Shown: piece by piece, positions 33,750-46,029 of the stretch | How the letters are laid out: every line of letters begins with the position of its first letter | How positions within the stretch are numbered: the first letter of the stretch is position 1 | DNA from: Epiperipatus broadwayi | Taxonomy: Eukaryota; Onychophora; Udeonychophora; Euonychophora; Peripatidae | Assembly (NCBI GenBank): GCA_028023455.1 | Contig: JAQFVV010012497.1 | Span: 1,738,001 to 1,802,000 of the forward strand | Reading direction: 5' to 3' | Length of the DNA: 64,000 nucleotides | Translations under genes and position numbers: made by a program | The notes under the pieces: model-generated | Told to the model about the DNA's origin: nothing | What the model saw: only the letters and a program-made list of their open reading frames with translations | The model's database searches: none

Positions 33750-34828
33750 ATTTCTTATTCTTTCCAGGGCATATAGGTCTCTATTTAAATCTTCACTCAA
33801 TCTAAACATAATCTGTTGTATAAAGTTTTACTAGTTATTTAATCTCATTTATTATATGTATTTGCTTTTCTTTGTATTTATAGTGTTTCTTGGAATCATA
33901 GTTTTAAGATTCCAAGTTTGTTTTCAATTTGTTTATTGGAGAGTGCATTGTGAAATTATATTTTAAATGCTTACTATGCCTTCTTTGTTATTACTAACTC
34001 TTGCTAAATGTTTTGACAGACCTTTGTAATTTCATTTAGCTCACCTTTCCCTCTTTTATTGTAATGAAATTAATTTTAAAAATGTTTAGTTTGCGTTTCT
34101 TGCAAACTGCAAATTTTTTGACTGGCAGTTTATCGTGTTTGTTATTCTAGTTTTTCTATAGTTGGAGATTTTGTGTCTTTCCAGATTACGTAAGATCATA
34201 ATCATATTTTCTTTTGCCTTGTATGTGAAATCAACCATGAATTGCTTAAACATGGTCCATCATGAGCTTTCCTACTGGAAAAATGATATTCTGGTTCTCG
34301 GTGCATTATTCCGGGCCAAGAAATGCTCGCTGGCAATGTTTCATTGATTTCCTACAAGACCATATTGTTTTTTATATCTCTGAATGAGGAAACTAGAATT
34401 GTTGTTCTTTTATAAATCGTCAGCAGGAAGATGTTATTAATTCTCTTTTTAAATTGTAGGTGAGAGAATTTGACAGCCAAAGTGTTTAATTTTTAATATT
34501 TGCAGAACTCATATACACACTCGGATGAATACGCGTATAAGAATCTAGGTCAAACTTTTGTATTCAGTTTGTTAGATTTAATTTAATTTGTTTATTGAAT
34601 TTAATAAAATTTTCACATTAATTTAAACTTAATTTTGCTGATGTTTGTCTTAGTACTTTTATTTTCTCAATTATCTGAACAATATTTAAGATCTCTTGCT
34701 GTCTCCCTGGGTCTAGTTGGTGCAAACCATCATCATCATCCACTTTTGATCATAGTAAACAAATTTTCCAGATACGCAGTGATCTGGTACCTCTCTGTGA
34801 TCACGGGTAGATTGAGTGACCATTACAA
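33750..34828. other. AT-rich DNA, no gene seen
   Basis: No supportable feature. Short open frames at 34,162-34,347 and 34,635-34,841 have no recognised motif. CATCATCATC occurs near 34,728. Confidence 0.45.
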
Positions 34829-35534
34829 TATATACAATTAAAAATAATCAATTTAAAACAAAATTGGAATAGACAATTCACTATAAATAAAAAAATTATT
34901 TAATACATCAATCTAACTTTCATTCCTTAATGGAACCTTTTCAAGATGTTTCTTTTTACACAATCACATGACTAATTAATACAGCAACTTCCACCAATGG
35001 ACATTATTTTCATTACAATAAATATAATTATTAAAATATATATACCTTAAATATAATTAGTTAAATACATATTTGTACATAAAAATGATTAAACTTATTA
35101 GTCCTTTTTTTGGCTAATATATATATTTGCAAATATCTAAAAAAAACAAAAAACAATAATAATAATCCTGTCCAAATAAAAGGAAGGGATTATTAGTATT
35201 GTTTTTTTTTTTATAGATTATTTGTAAATATATATATATATTACGAGAGCAAAAAAAGGTCTGTAATAAGTGTAATCATTTTTATGTACATATATGTATT
35301 TTACTAATTATATTTAATGTATGTATTTTTTATAATTATATTTATTATAATGTATAATGTCTATTGGGGGAATTGTTGTAGGGTAATTGTTCATGTAATT
35401 GTGTAAAAAAAAACATCTTGAAAAGGTTCCATTAGGAATGAAAGCTGGATTGATGTATTAAATAATATTTTTATTTATAGTGAGTTGTCTATTTCAATTT
35501 TGTTTTAAATTTATTATTTTTAATTTTATATATA
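34829..35534. repeat. 700-bp foldback element
   Basis: The left arm starts ATTAAAAATAATCAATTTAA (34,838) and the right arm ends TTAAATTTATTATTTTTAAT. Inside, AACTTTCATTCCTTAATGGA (34,916) mirrors TCCATTAGGAATGAAAGCT (35,428). Pairing continues through GTACATAAAAATGATTA (left) and TAATCATTTTTATGTAC (right). The two ~330-base arms meet near 35,165 around a short GGAAGGG-containing loop. It has no coding content. TATA occurs on both outer edges and might be a target duplication, but in this DNA that is weak. Confidence 0.85.
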
Positions 35535-36029
35535 GAAAGCAACATTATGGACAAATTTTAACATTGAAATTTGATCATTTAAAGTATATATATATATATT
35601 TATTATTGACAAGACTATATATTTTTTTCAATTACAGTCCTCAAGAAGACTGCTAGGCAATTGATAATTAAGTGGTATGCAATATTTTATTTGTTTTATA
35701 ACAATAAAAAGACTAGTTTTATTTTATAAATTCAGATAATGAACTAGAATTATGTGAAGTTTTGGATGTAATAAGGAATGTAAATACAGGAATTAAGCAG
35801 AATAACATGAGCATGTCATATTATATTAATTATTGAATATATAAATGAATATATATATCTTTTTATGTATTGAACACCTAAGGAAGTAGTAAATATCTGA
35901 GAGTTGACTTTAATTTCATAAGTATGAGAAAATATCATGTTGTTCTTCTTTTTATGTATTAAACACCTAAGGAAGTGACAAGTATTTGAAAGAAAAACTA
36001 ACTTTAAAATAGATCACTTTTTTTGCCAC

Positions 36030-36780
36030 AAATTTTTTAGTTCTGAGCATAAGTCTTCAAAATTGAAAAACTAATGCTTTAAGATCAACAATCTTGGAGA
36101 ATGCTAAATCTATAATCAAAAATTCATTGTTACATAGAAAAGAATGTAAAAAAAAAGTACAAAAACTCTAAAGACCAGAGATCAACATTCCAATCTATAA
36201 TGAAATTTGTAAATAAAGCATTATAATTGTCATTTCAGAACTTTTGATTTATAATGTGAATACTATTATGCAGAAACAGTGTATTATCATATAATTAACT
36301 GAATAATGGATGACTGAAGGTATATGGTCAAGTGAATCATCATCTACACTTTTACCAACTATTGGGAGAGTTCATATCTTTTGATCCCCAAACAAGCAGA
36401 CTTTTTTTTATATTATATATCAGGTTGGAAATTATGATATTTTTTACTACCATTTCATAATATTTTATTACTTGGACACATTGCAGAAGCTCAATTTTCA
36501 AGATAATTGTCCAAAAACATGAGAGTACTGTATTGTTAAATATTTCTCATGGCTATTTACAGTCATTTACTTTGAATATTTCTGACTGAGCTATTGAGAA
36601 CCATTTTTCAACAGGCAAAAGATTGTTACTTTCCATTGACACATCTCAGAGAACTTAAGGCTTTTTTGTAAAAAATGGCTTAATATTCCTCTAAACACTG
36701 TTTCTGCATTATATGTTTCTATTATACATAGAATTTAGGCAATTTTTTATGCAGTAATGCATCTGTGGCATTATAAAATG
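36030..36780 (+). pseudogene. Tc1-type transposase relic
   Basis: Plus-strand pieces follow a Tc1-like DDE transposase. WSSESSSTLLPTIGRVHIF (about 36,325) corresponds to the W-S-D-E-S-x-F block with the first catalytic Asp changed to Ser. NFQDNCPK (about 36,496) matches the second Asp block. LQSFTLNIS ... AIENHF (about 36,560) matches the S-P-D-L-N-x-I-E region holding the third acidic residue. WLNIPLNTVSALYVSIIHRI (about 36,678) matches the C-terminal helix. Several stops and frameshifts show it is dead. Terminal inverted repeats were not located. Confidence 0.7.
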
Positions 36781-37221
36781 TAACAAGTGTTCCTTTGCTG
36801 GTCCAACTGTTACACATTAATTGTCTAATGATAGGAATTTTGATTAGAGAGTTAAGAAAATATTAACATCTTAAATAAAAATAAAAATTATAGCATACAG
36901 TACTTATGATACACTATAGCATATATAAGCCGCTGAAGAAGAAGCTGTCAGTAGTAACAAAAACAATTAAATTAATCTAGGCCTAGTACTTTAGAGGTTT
37001 TCACTCATATTCAAGTTCCTGATACAAAAATTAGATTTTTAAGAAACGTGTGTATATTTTAATTGCCATAAGCATGTGTTGAAATGTAAAAATGAGCATT
37101 GGTATGATATTTAAAATCAAAGAGAAGAAAAATGGAATTATGTTTAAATATATTTAACTTATTATAAATCATATTTGAATACAGATATAATTTATATACT
37201 TGAAGTTTAGATGTAATTATA

Positions 37222-37965
37222 GGGGTTTGAACACAGACTTTCAAACTCCCTTCAACTATCCACTCTCATTCACATGTGAAAAAGACAAATGATCTCCAAT
37301 ATACCTATTTTGTGCTGAACTAGCACTCATCAATTGATCCGGATCATCATCTCCTGCACACATATATAATCAATGCTCAGTTTATATTTAGAAAATCTTC
37401 AAACTTTAATGGATAGGCTTCAGTCTACACCATCCATATGATTGAAAATCTGATGATGGAATGGCCAAATCCCTTGTTGATGCCAATATTTATTGTCATA
37501 CCCATGTTGATTTTAAGTCACTCTTACCCCTCATGTACAGGACATTGTCCATTTAAATATACAGAAGAGGAATACTGGTATTCAAATATTATAGATTCAG
37601 CCTGTATCCTGCCCATCACTTCTATGTATTTAAATGGATGAGATCCTGTATATGAGGGGTCAGAGTCATTTAAAATTAACATGGACATGACAATAATATT
37701 GACCCCAACAAGGGAGTTGGAGAATGGAGTGGAATGAAGCTTGTCCTTTAAAGTTTGAAGATTTGCTATCAATATAAACTGTGCACTGATTATGTATGTG
37801 TGTGGGAGATGATGATCTGGATACTGCTGGTTTAACATGAAATATATATATTAGAAATCATTTATATTTTTTCACATGTGGTTGGTCATGTGTATTGGTT
37901 GTATGAGATAGAGTGAATAGTTGAAGGGAGCTTGAAAGTTTGCGTTCAAATCCCCTTTAATTACT
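37222..37965. repeat. 740-bp foldback element
   Basis: GTTTGAACACAGACTTTCAA at 37,226 mirrors TTGAAAGTTTGCGTTCAAAT at 37,932. CTCCCTTCAACTATCCACTC mirrors GAGTGAATAGTTGAAGGGAG. GGATCATCATCTCCTGCACA mirrors TGTGTGGGAGATGATGATCT. The arms are each about 340 bases at roughly 80 percent identity, with a centre near 37,595. Open frames occur on both strands only because of the symmetry. Non-coding, probably a MITE-like or foldback transposon relic. Confidence 0.85.
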
Positions 37966-38493
37966 TATATAAATAAATAAAATTAATTTTTTATTTTTAT
38001 TTTTATATAGAAAATCTGTTAGTCCAGCACTGATTAACCTGATCACAGTTTAGATAAAAGATAGGTATGCTATTTCAGTAGCTAAGGAGTGACTTTATTC
38101 AAGAACTATAGTATAGTGCTGAACTTTCTGTAAACTTAAAAAAAAATTTTTAATTTTATTTATGATGAGAAATGTTTTTTTTTTTTTTTAATGAAGTCAT
38201 TAATGATTAGATATGATAATGAAATGGTTGAAGAAGAGGTATGAAAGGGCCAATAGACATAAAAACTTTACTGGTTTTGAAAGATTGGTAAATATATAAA
38301 TGCTGACAGTAGTTTTCTAGAAATAAATTTAGATTCTTATCTTATTTGTTTTATTTTTCATAACTATTTTAAATTTATTTACAGACTTTTAATTGTAATT
38401 TTATTTTCAACATTTATGCTAATTTAAAATATTTTAGATAAATTATATTATTTTTTTTTTTACATATTTTTTTAATATTAAACAATATTTTAG

Positions 38494-39681
38494 GTCAGCC
38501 TAGTGCTTGATCTCTGGAGAGTGAAATGAGTGTGCTGAAGAAATGGTCTTGTGAATATTGTACGTATGAAAATTGGCCTTCTGCCACTAAATGTACTTTG
38601 TGTCGTGGACCTAAACCACCTCAACTAATTGCTGAAGCAGCCAGTAGACAACAGGATTTAGATATTTATAAATTATCTACTCTTATATGTCCAGATAATT
38701 CAAATGTCAATCAAAATTCTGACAAAAACACCGTGGATTCCATTAACGTGGGCAATAAATGGAGTTGCCAAATGTGCACATATCTTAATTGGCCTAGAGC
38801 AACCAAGTGTACTCAATGCCTTACTCCACAAAAAAAGATTTCACCTACATCTTCTACCTCAAACGACCAACTTCTTCAAATCAATGTTAATGAACTGGAT
38901 ATTCCTCTTTCTCATTCTGAATCTTGTAAAACATCACCAACCTCTCCAGAGGCTTCCAAAGATATCAACAATGATAAAAACAAAGTTTGGATTAAATCGG
39001 TAAAATGGCCTTGTGCAGCTTGTACATATGAAAATTGGCCAAAGGCTAACAAATGTGTTCTTTGTCTTACCCCACGAGGACGATGTTATCAGGAAATTGC
39101 TAGTGGGAGTGGATTAAATTCTCAAGATGAAGAAGATAATTTACGAAACAATGGCAATAGTAAGTGGCATGTACAGAATGTGGCAGCTCTTTCAGAAAAT
39201 GTAGATATTCAAAATGTAGCATCTATTGATGGTGCCACAGCTTCAGGAAACAATTATCAGGAAGAGCGCAGGTTAAAACAGATTAAAAATAGACTACGGG
39301 AAACTGACTGGTTATGGTTGAATGCTTGTGTAGGTGTAGTAGATGGTGATCCAAACCCTGTTGAAGCTTATTTAGCTAGTGGAGGTGATCCTGCCCGACA
39401 GATGAGTCAAGGAGAAGTTAAGTTATTAAATCGACCTAGTGCTTTTGATACTGGTCATACTCTCGTTCATTTAGCCATTCGTTTTCAGAGAGAGGACTTA
39501 TTGGCTATATTACTTACATCAGCTGATGTAACTGGACATGCTGTAAAAAGGGTTCCAAATCATGTAAGCCCTGATTTATCAGCAGATATAAGGCATCAAA
39601 TTGTAGCATCTCTTAGGCAAAGAAAAGGTGATTTTCCATGTTACTTTATGACAGAATTAACAACTTTTGCCTTGCCTGCTG
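38494..39681 (+). other. ZRANB1: ZRANB1 exon: 5' UTR end plus first coding exon
   Basis: The exon begins after the acceptor TTTTAG at 38,493 and ends before a perfect GTAAGT donor at 39,682, inside codon 386 (phase 1). The first 32 bases are 5' UTR, with the ATG at 38,526. Confidence 0.8.
38526..39681 (+). CDS. ZRANB1: ZRANB1/Trabid deubiquitinase, N-terminal half (exon 1 of coding region)
   Basis: ZRANB1 (Trabid) cleaves K29-, K33- and K63-linked ubiquitin chains and acts in Wnt signalling and cytoskeletal control. This exon encodes about 385 residues. Three NZF zinc fingers (W-x-C-x2-C-T-Y-x-N-W-P-x-A-x-x-C-x2-C) lie at residues 7-26, 79-98 and 161-180, with Cys pairs C9/C12-C23/C26, C81/C84-C95/C98 and C163/C166-C177/C180. 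Residues about 247-385 match the ankyrin-type ubiquitin-binding domain (KQIKNRLRETDWLWLNACVG, LLNRPSAFDTGHTLVHLAIR, ASLRQRKGDFPCYF). The similarity to vertebrate ZRANB1 is obvious through TFALPA, where the donor interrupts the frame. The OTU catalytic half must be on later exons, which I did not find in the window. The apparent extension to 39,770 is intron read-through. Confidence 0.95.
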
Positions 39682-41979
39682 GTAAGTTGAATGTTTTTAT
39701 TAATTTTTTTTTCTTTTTGTTTTATTTAGAGGTTAATATATATGAAATAGAAAATCATTTAGCACTATAATACTAGCAAAAATTAAAATTTTATTAAAAT
39801 TCTCTTACTACTACGGTTTTATCTATTAACAAATAGATCTTCTCAAGTAAAATTCATTTAGATACAAATAATATTAAACAATATCAACTACTTAATTTAA
39901 ATTTCTAGTCACATTTAAATTAAAAAGGTGTTGTTGTTTTATTATTTTTTTTATTAGTTTAGCCTTTGAAATATGATCTTATATATATATTGAGACATTA
40001 GGATGTCATGTAATAATGATAATCCCAAATTAGCATAAATTTTATTAAACGTCTAATTTTAAAAAATGAGAACATTTTTTTAAGGCTTAACTGTTAATAT
40101 ATATATATGTGAAAGTAAAATTATAATTTTCACATTTGTATTATTTTTCTGTAATCTATCTGTTACACTAAAATTTGTTTTTGCAGATAGAATACTTTGT
40201 TTAATAATTATCTAAAAGTAATAATTTGAAATGAGAAATACAGACAAATAAAAGAAAAAAAATCGCATGAAAAGAAAAAGAGTTTTGTAGATTTTTGGCA
40301 GGAAATTAAAAACTTAATGCATAAATGCAGCAGTTGCTAAAAGTTTTTCTGGAATTAACTAACTTTTTCTGTGACATAAAATGAATACACTGGTTTTTGC
40401 CTACTGTTTTGTTTTCATTTTTCCAAGATAGTTAAATTTATGTGTGTTAATTAAATATAATCATTGTCTTCACATAGATATATTAATTCCAAAAACACAA
40501 GAAAATATCTACAATTGCATGATTATGTTTTATTTTATTTACATTTCTAAAAATATTAAAATGCATTTTATTTCCATAAGATATCCCATTATTTAATTGA
40601 ATAAAATGAAATACTTTGAATACTTATTGATTTAAAATTTAATCTGTGGATAAAATTGATTAGAATAACATTTTCTACATTTGCAATAGTTACTTGAAGA
40701 AAATAAACTTGGAACTTTATTTGTTAATATTATATGTTAATTTCAAATAAAAATATGTATTTGCAGAATGTAATATTAATCTAAAATATATATAAAAAAA
40801 TTCTTTAACATATTTTAATTAACTGCAATAAGGTTCTGTCAGGCTATTTTAAAAGTTTTATATTTATTTATTTCATGAATTGAAATATTTGCCTTTGTTC
40901 ATTTGGTTGGGGTAATAATAGTTGTATTTATTTCAAAATTGATTTTGAGAGTAAAGATTTAATTTATGAAACAATAACCACAAAGCTAAAAGTTTATTAT
41001 TTTCATTAATTCTCATAATTTATAACCAAAAAAAGTAATATTTGTTTTGCATTTCATGCCATCATTTGATATCAGTTGCCACGGGCTGCAAATTTACATT
41101 TGTTCTAAGTACTTTAAGAGATTCTTATATATATTTATAAATTTATGTTTTGTTTTTAAATTTATTTTTGTTGGTATTTTCTTTATTGCTCTGATTAATT
41201 TTTGAGGTTTCACTTACCATTGAGAATGTTATGTATTGTGAGTTTGAATCATGGAAAATGTCAATGGTATAGATATAGTTGTGTAGTTTGCATAAATTAT
41301 CAATCAGAATTAATGTTGCTGGTGAGCTGTCTATAAATAATTCTGGTGATAATATTGGGAAAAGTGGAAATTCACTTGATGCTATCCCATTTAGACAATA
41401 AAATATTATATATTACAATATTTACATAGTTTCAATACTATATAAATCTTAATAACCAAGATTATCAGCTCAAAGGCATAAAACATTTGTTGTTCATCTA
41501 ATTAATCTCCTGGTAGATATTTTTCTGAATTTTATATGGTCTCTAAGATTAGCTAATTTTGTAATATTTTTTATGCATTTGGAAAAGTTTATTGGCAACT
41601 GATTTCTCTCTCAAGATATAACTTTTATTTATAAATATATGTATGTTATAAAGTGATTTACTGAAAATTTCACACATCCATACATACTCTGTAGGGATTA
41701 GACAAAACAATGAACCCTGGTCATATTTAGCACTATTTTTTGTCATGTAGCACAGAAAACAAAATACATGCTAACATAAACATTTTTTTCTATTGTTTAG
41801 AATACTAAGAAAATGATAAGTATCTGTTAATCTAATGGGAAATTGGTCAGATTTGTAAAACTATATCAAAAAATGTTGGAAATGATGACCAATTAATTGA
41901 TGATTATTATTCAAAACTTCTGAACTGTTTAATATTTTAAGAACAATAGTTCTAATTACTAAAAATTGTAGAATAAATT
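39682..41979 (+). other. Probable ZRANB1 intron, AT-rich
   Basis: The sequence starts at the GTAAGT donor. No OTU exon, other gene or clear repeat is visible. TA-rich tracts occur at 39,979 and 40,097. Confidence 0.5.
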
Positions 41980-42740
41980 AGAAATTTCTAAGATCAAAAA
42001 TCAGTGTTTACAGAGAGAGACCAATGGAGATTGTGGAGGATTGCAGACAAAAAAACTAATAGTTTCAAAATAAGTCACTGCAGAAGTCAACACAAAATGA
42101 AAACTTCAGAATTTATGTGAACAGTCCATCTTTAGCTTAATAAATAGAACATTAAATGCTATGATGCAAATTGATGACATACTGTACATAAAATCTGGAC
42201 AGAAAATATCTGGAAGTATGTTATGGTTGAATGAATCATTATTGTTTATAAATTTTTCAATTACAAGATCATCAAAAAAAAAAAAAAAAAATCTGTGAGC
42301 CAGATTCTTTACTTTTAATATTGAAACATGGTTGAGGAAAACACCTTATGACATTCTGTTAATTCAATCACTACTGTATATGTTTACACTAGAGCAGATT
42401 ATTGTAAGACATCAAAGTTATTTTACTATGTTAACATTGTTTTTGAACAAATCAATGATTTTTTAAAATGATAATGCTACAATTTACATGGTCAGGCATG
42501 GATAAGATTTTTTCATGTTCTTAATAACTTTATATTTAAATATTATTGAGTCTTTACATATTATTTTTGAATAAATGCAAGGAAGATGTTTTTTCTCAGA
42601 AAATGTAAAGCCTTTCTTTATGAATAATGGCTTATTTTTCTCTAAATACTATTTAAATACTTCATGCTATGTTTTTAATGTTACAAAAATACAAGCAGTT
42701 TTTGATGAAAATAATGTCTTAAGCTATAGTAATATAATTT
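41980..42740 (+). pseudogene. Second Tc1-type transposase relic
   Basis: Less well preserved than the 36-kb copy, but of the same family. GTATGTTATGGTTGAATGAA (42,216) encodes W-L-N-E-S in one frame (compare W-S-D-E-S). NDNATIYMVRHG (about 42,460) matches the second Asp block (x-D-N-A-x-I-H-x-A). AATGGCTTATTTTTCTCTAA (42,625) is similar at DNA level to AATGGCTTAATATTCCTCTA at 36,675 in the other copy. Stops, an A-run and frameshifts interrupt it. It lies in the presumed ZRANB1 intron on the sense strand. Confidence 0.55.
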
Positions 42741-44085
42741 TGATGTCATTATTTGTTCAACACCTACATGTATGTGTATATGTGCATAATGAAATTTACA
42801 CAAAATAAATTGATTTGTATTTATTATTTTAACTTTTTTCCATTTTGTTGTTATGAACTTATTAATACATTTTTCTCTATAGGTATCATATGTAAATAAG
42901 CATTTACTTTTTATATAGCGCTATGTTTATAATTGTATTACATTTAAATATCAGCCTTTCAAGCTAATTGTGCATGTGCTTTCTATGAGTGTTAATAATA
43001 AATGAATACTTTAATTCCCAACACGAGATATAGTATTTATGAAAGAATAAAAATGAATCCACCAATTCTTTCAACTCAAATCAGCAAGAAATAAGAAATG
43101 AGAATTAGATCTGTACTTTAGTAATTTTTATTTTTAAATGCTTTTATTTGCCTTAAAAATTGTTTTTTTTTTTAGGATACATTTTGTAATCCAGTATTAA
43201 CATACTTCTACCAAATGGGTTTTCTTAAAATTTTATTTATGTGTTAGAAATAGAGGCGCAATGTAATATGGCAATGGAATATTTCAGGGTTGTCAATTGG
43301 TTTATATAATTTAGGGATATTAGCGAACCAAATTTTACACACATTGGTATTAATTTAGTAAGTTTTCTTTTAGTGATGCGCACAAAAGGGTGATATCTTT
43401 TTTTAATGTTTTTTACACCAAAAAGTGATGGCATCAATTGAAATAGAAATAAAATCAAATATATTTCATTTGATTATAAAAGTTGGTTCTTGCATAAAAT
43501 AATTTTGGAATCTACTTTTAATATGCTGCAAATTTCCTATTAAACTATTAAACAGTCTATGATATAGTTTTTATTTTTTGTTTTAAATAGGAATATTTAC
43601 AAAGATATCCAAATACTAAAAAGAATAATATAACTGTGCACTAAAAGGCCAAAAAATAATTGTTTTCGTCATATCACAATTAAGTATTTCTATTTAATTT
43701 GAAAGCATGGAGCATTCAGAAGTTAAGTGATTGAATTAATTAATTTCTGGATATTCCACACTTTTATTTCAAGTTAAATATAAAAACCCTAATTATGGTT
43801 GGAAAAAAACAATTATTTTTTTGGCTTTTTAATGCACAGTAATTAAAAGTATTATAAATTTTTTTTATGCATATTATTTATTATTATTAGTGGAACAATA
43901 TTGCCAGTATTTATATATTTAAAAAGTAGTGAAACTTTTAATATGGAGAAAAAAAAAAAGAATAATAATTATTAAAAAATATTACTCTCATCCTCCTAAT
44001 GCATTTTTTACAATGCTTTATTTAATTCCCTTATATAATAGTTTTGATTGCTTAGCAATCTTCTTCATATCTCTCAATAATATAT
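42741..44085. other. AT-rich DNA, no gene seen
   Basis: No supportable feature. The short minus-strand frame at 43,237-43,458 (MPSLFGVKNIKKRYHPFV, later IPMCVKFGSLISLNYI) has a protein-like look, but I recognise no family. Confidence 0.4.
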
Positions 44086-44089
44086 TCTT

Positions 44090-44275
44090 TCAATTTACAA
44101 CTAATGATTTTTTAAACTATTCATTGAAAATTGTATTAATGGTAAAAACATTATTTTTCATTAAGGTTTATATTGTGAATAAATTTTACAGTTTTACTTC
44201 TTATAGTTTTTTTTTTTTAAAAAATATAATTATAAAAAATAAAAAAAATTAACTTTTATTATTTGTCATTTTAAA
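44090..44275. repeat. Direct repeat, copy 1 of about 170 bp
   Basis: TTTCAATTTACAACTAATGA, then TTCATTAAGGTTTATATTGT and ATTAACTTTTATTATTTGTC recur at about 45,110-45,270 as TTTCAATTTACAAACTGATG, TTCATTAAGATTTACATTGT and ATTAACTTTTAGTATTTATC. The spacing is about 1.0 kb. Diverged, origin unknown. Confidence 0.6.
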
Positions 44276-44352
44276 TACTTTTATATTAACTTGCCCTATC
44301 TGTGTTTTTGTTGGTATGTCCACATTTTTCAATTGACAATGAAAAAAAAAAA

Positions 44353-44424
44353 TTCCCATTTAGAACTCGAACTCATAACCTTGTACTTCCCAAGAAAACT
44401 CCTTAACAATTGAGCTAATGGAAA
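44353..44424 (-). repeat. tRNA-like sequence (decayed tRNA or SINE head)
   Basis: On the minus strand TTTCCAT and ATGGGAA form a seven-base acceptor-like stem with one wobble. TAGCTCAATTGTTAAGGAG is an A-box-like D arm, TCTTG and CAAGG can form an anticodon stem, and GAGTTCGAGTTC is a B-box. The T stem is poorly paired and base 33 is G instead of T, so it is not a working tRNA. It sits between the two direct repeats. Confidence 0.5.
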
Positions 44425-44744
44425 CATTACATTTGTAGAATAAAATTTTGTTAATATTCATTTAACTTATACTTAATTAAAAAGTCAGTACACAAATATT
44501 TTTATAGAATAGATGATCACATGATATTGAAATTTAAAATTCATTTGTTAGAGGGCATATTTTTTATTTTCATGTCTTATTATTAAATTATAATTTTTGT
44601 CAGATTTTTTTGTAATTTTAATCATTTTTAAAATAATATGTAAATATAACTAAAAAGTAAAAAAACAATAAGATGTAAAAAAACATTTTTATAAAATAAT
44701 GCTTTTATATAAATAGGCAATTAAAAAAATAAAAAATAACAAAG

Positions 44745-45012
44745 TTATCCTCTCTTGGTTAATTTTCCATTCTTGGAAAACATCAAAGATCTTAAGAATC
44801 TAGACTTGTTACAAAACAATTGGAAATTGCAGAAATATTGTCATTTCATAAAAGCATTTGAGGACATTTTCATTTTTATGATTTATTTGAGCCTCAAATG
44901 CTTTTATGAAAGACAATAGTCATGCAATTTCCAATTGTTTTATAACAAGTCTAGATTCCCTTATGGTCTCTGATATTTTCCAAGAATGGCAAATTAGCCA
45001 AGAGGGGTTTAC
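44745..45012. repeat. Hairpin, about 125-bp arms
   Basis: CCTCTCTTGGTTAATTTTCC (44,750) mirrors GCAAATTAGCCAAGAGGGG (44,988). AATCTAGACTTGTTACAAAA mirrors TTTTATAACAAGTCTAGATT, and TTTCATAAAAGCATTTGAGG mirrors CCTCAAATGCTTTTATGAAA. The loop is about 25 bases near 44,875. The AT-rich flanks extend the symmetry weakly. Confidence 0.85.
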
Positions 45013-45078
45013 TTTAGTTGGTTATTTACATAAAAAAATTATTAAAAAAAATTTTTTTTAACATCTTTTTTTATTATT

Positions 45079-45310
45079 TTTAGTTATAAATTAAAGTTTT
45101 TGTCTAATTACTTTCAATTTACAAACTGATGATTTTTTTTTAACTATTTATGGAAAATCATATGATAATTCTTCATTAAGATTTACATTGTGAATAAAAA
45201 TCCTTATAATTTTTTAAAAATATAAGTGTAGCAAATTAAAGGATTAACTTTTAGTATTTATCATTTATATTATCTTTGGTTATAAATCAAAGTTTTTATC
45301 TAATTATTTT
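45079..45310. repeat. Direct repeat, copy 2, with a short internal repeat
   Basis: Partner of 44,090-44,275. In addition GTTATAAATTAAAGTTTTTG (45,083) recurs as GTTATAAATCAAAGTTTTTA at about 45,280. Confidence 0.55.
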
Positions 45311-45319
45311 TCTGGAATA

Positions 45320-46020
45320 TATAAATATTATATCTCAAGACAATTACTATTTATTGGCCCTAACATTTGAATGAAGAGATTTTTTGAATCACTTCAGTTA
45401 CATACATAATTTTCAGTTATATTTAAAATCAATATTGATTTTAAAAGTTATTTTTAAATAGTGGAAATGATATACTAGAGTAGAAAATATAATGAAAAGA
45501 CTTCAGATTTAAAAGAAATAAAATCAGTTATTATAGAAAGGAATTGGGGATAGTATAGAGATGTAGTATATTAAAATCATTAAAATAAATGAAACTAAAA
45601 AATCGATAGTATCATTTCTAAAGCATTAGATTCAATGATATGTAAAATGAGTCTTTTTTTTTTAACTGATTTTATTTCAAAAATTTCACTATATGATTGA
45701 TTCAATTTAGTTTTTGATTAAAAAATATATGAACCTGTATAATTATTATTATTTTTATTATTATGCCTATTTAGTGTAACTGAATTTATAAAGCTTTTCA
45801 ATGTTTTGCATTTTATAAAATGGTTATAAAAAATAAAACAGAGCATGTACTTAATAAGGATGTTGAATCTTGCCTTGCCCGATCATTTTACTTGTATCTC
45901 AAAATAAATACCATTAAAATATTTCATGGTTTCAACCATCAGTTCACTTCTTTTTTTTTTATTGTTATCTTCAGCAAAATATTTTTATTCAAGGAAGGCT
46001 ATTAGCAATTCAAGGAGATG
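45320..46020. other. AT-rich DNA, no gene seen
   Basis: No supportable feature. The short frame at 45,820-46,005 has no recognised motif. Confidence 0.4.
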
Positions 46021-46029
46021 ACAGCCATT

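Noticed and set aside
37438-37838. Open frames on both strands of the foldback
   Set aside because: Explained by the inverted repeat; the two peptides are mirror products of the same arms and match no family.
39682-39770. Extension of the ZRANB1 frame to the stop at 39,770
   Set aside because: It follows a perfect GTAAGT donor and loses all similarity to the family at that point, so it is intron sequence.
43929-44252. 107-codon plus-strand frame
   Set aside because: Composition is dominated by Phe, Ile, Lys and Asn codons and it overlaps a non-coding direct repeat.
44353-44424. Functional tRNA gene
   Set aside because: Broken T stem and a non-T base before the anticodon.
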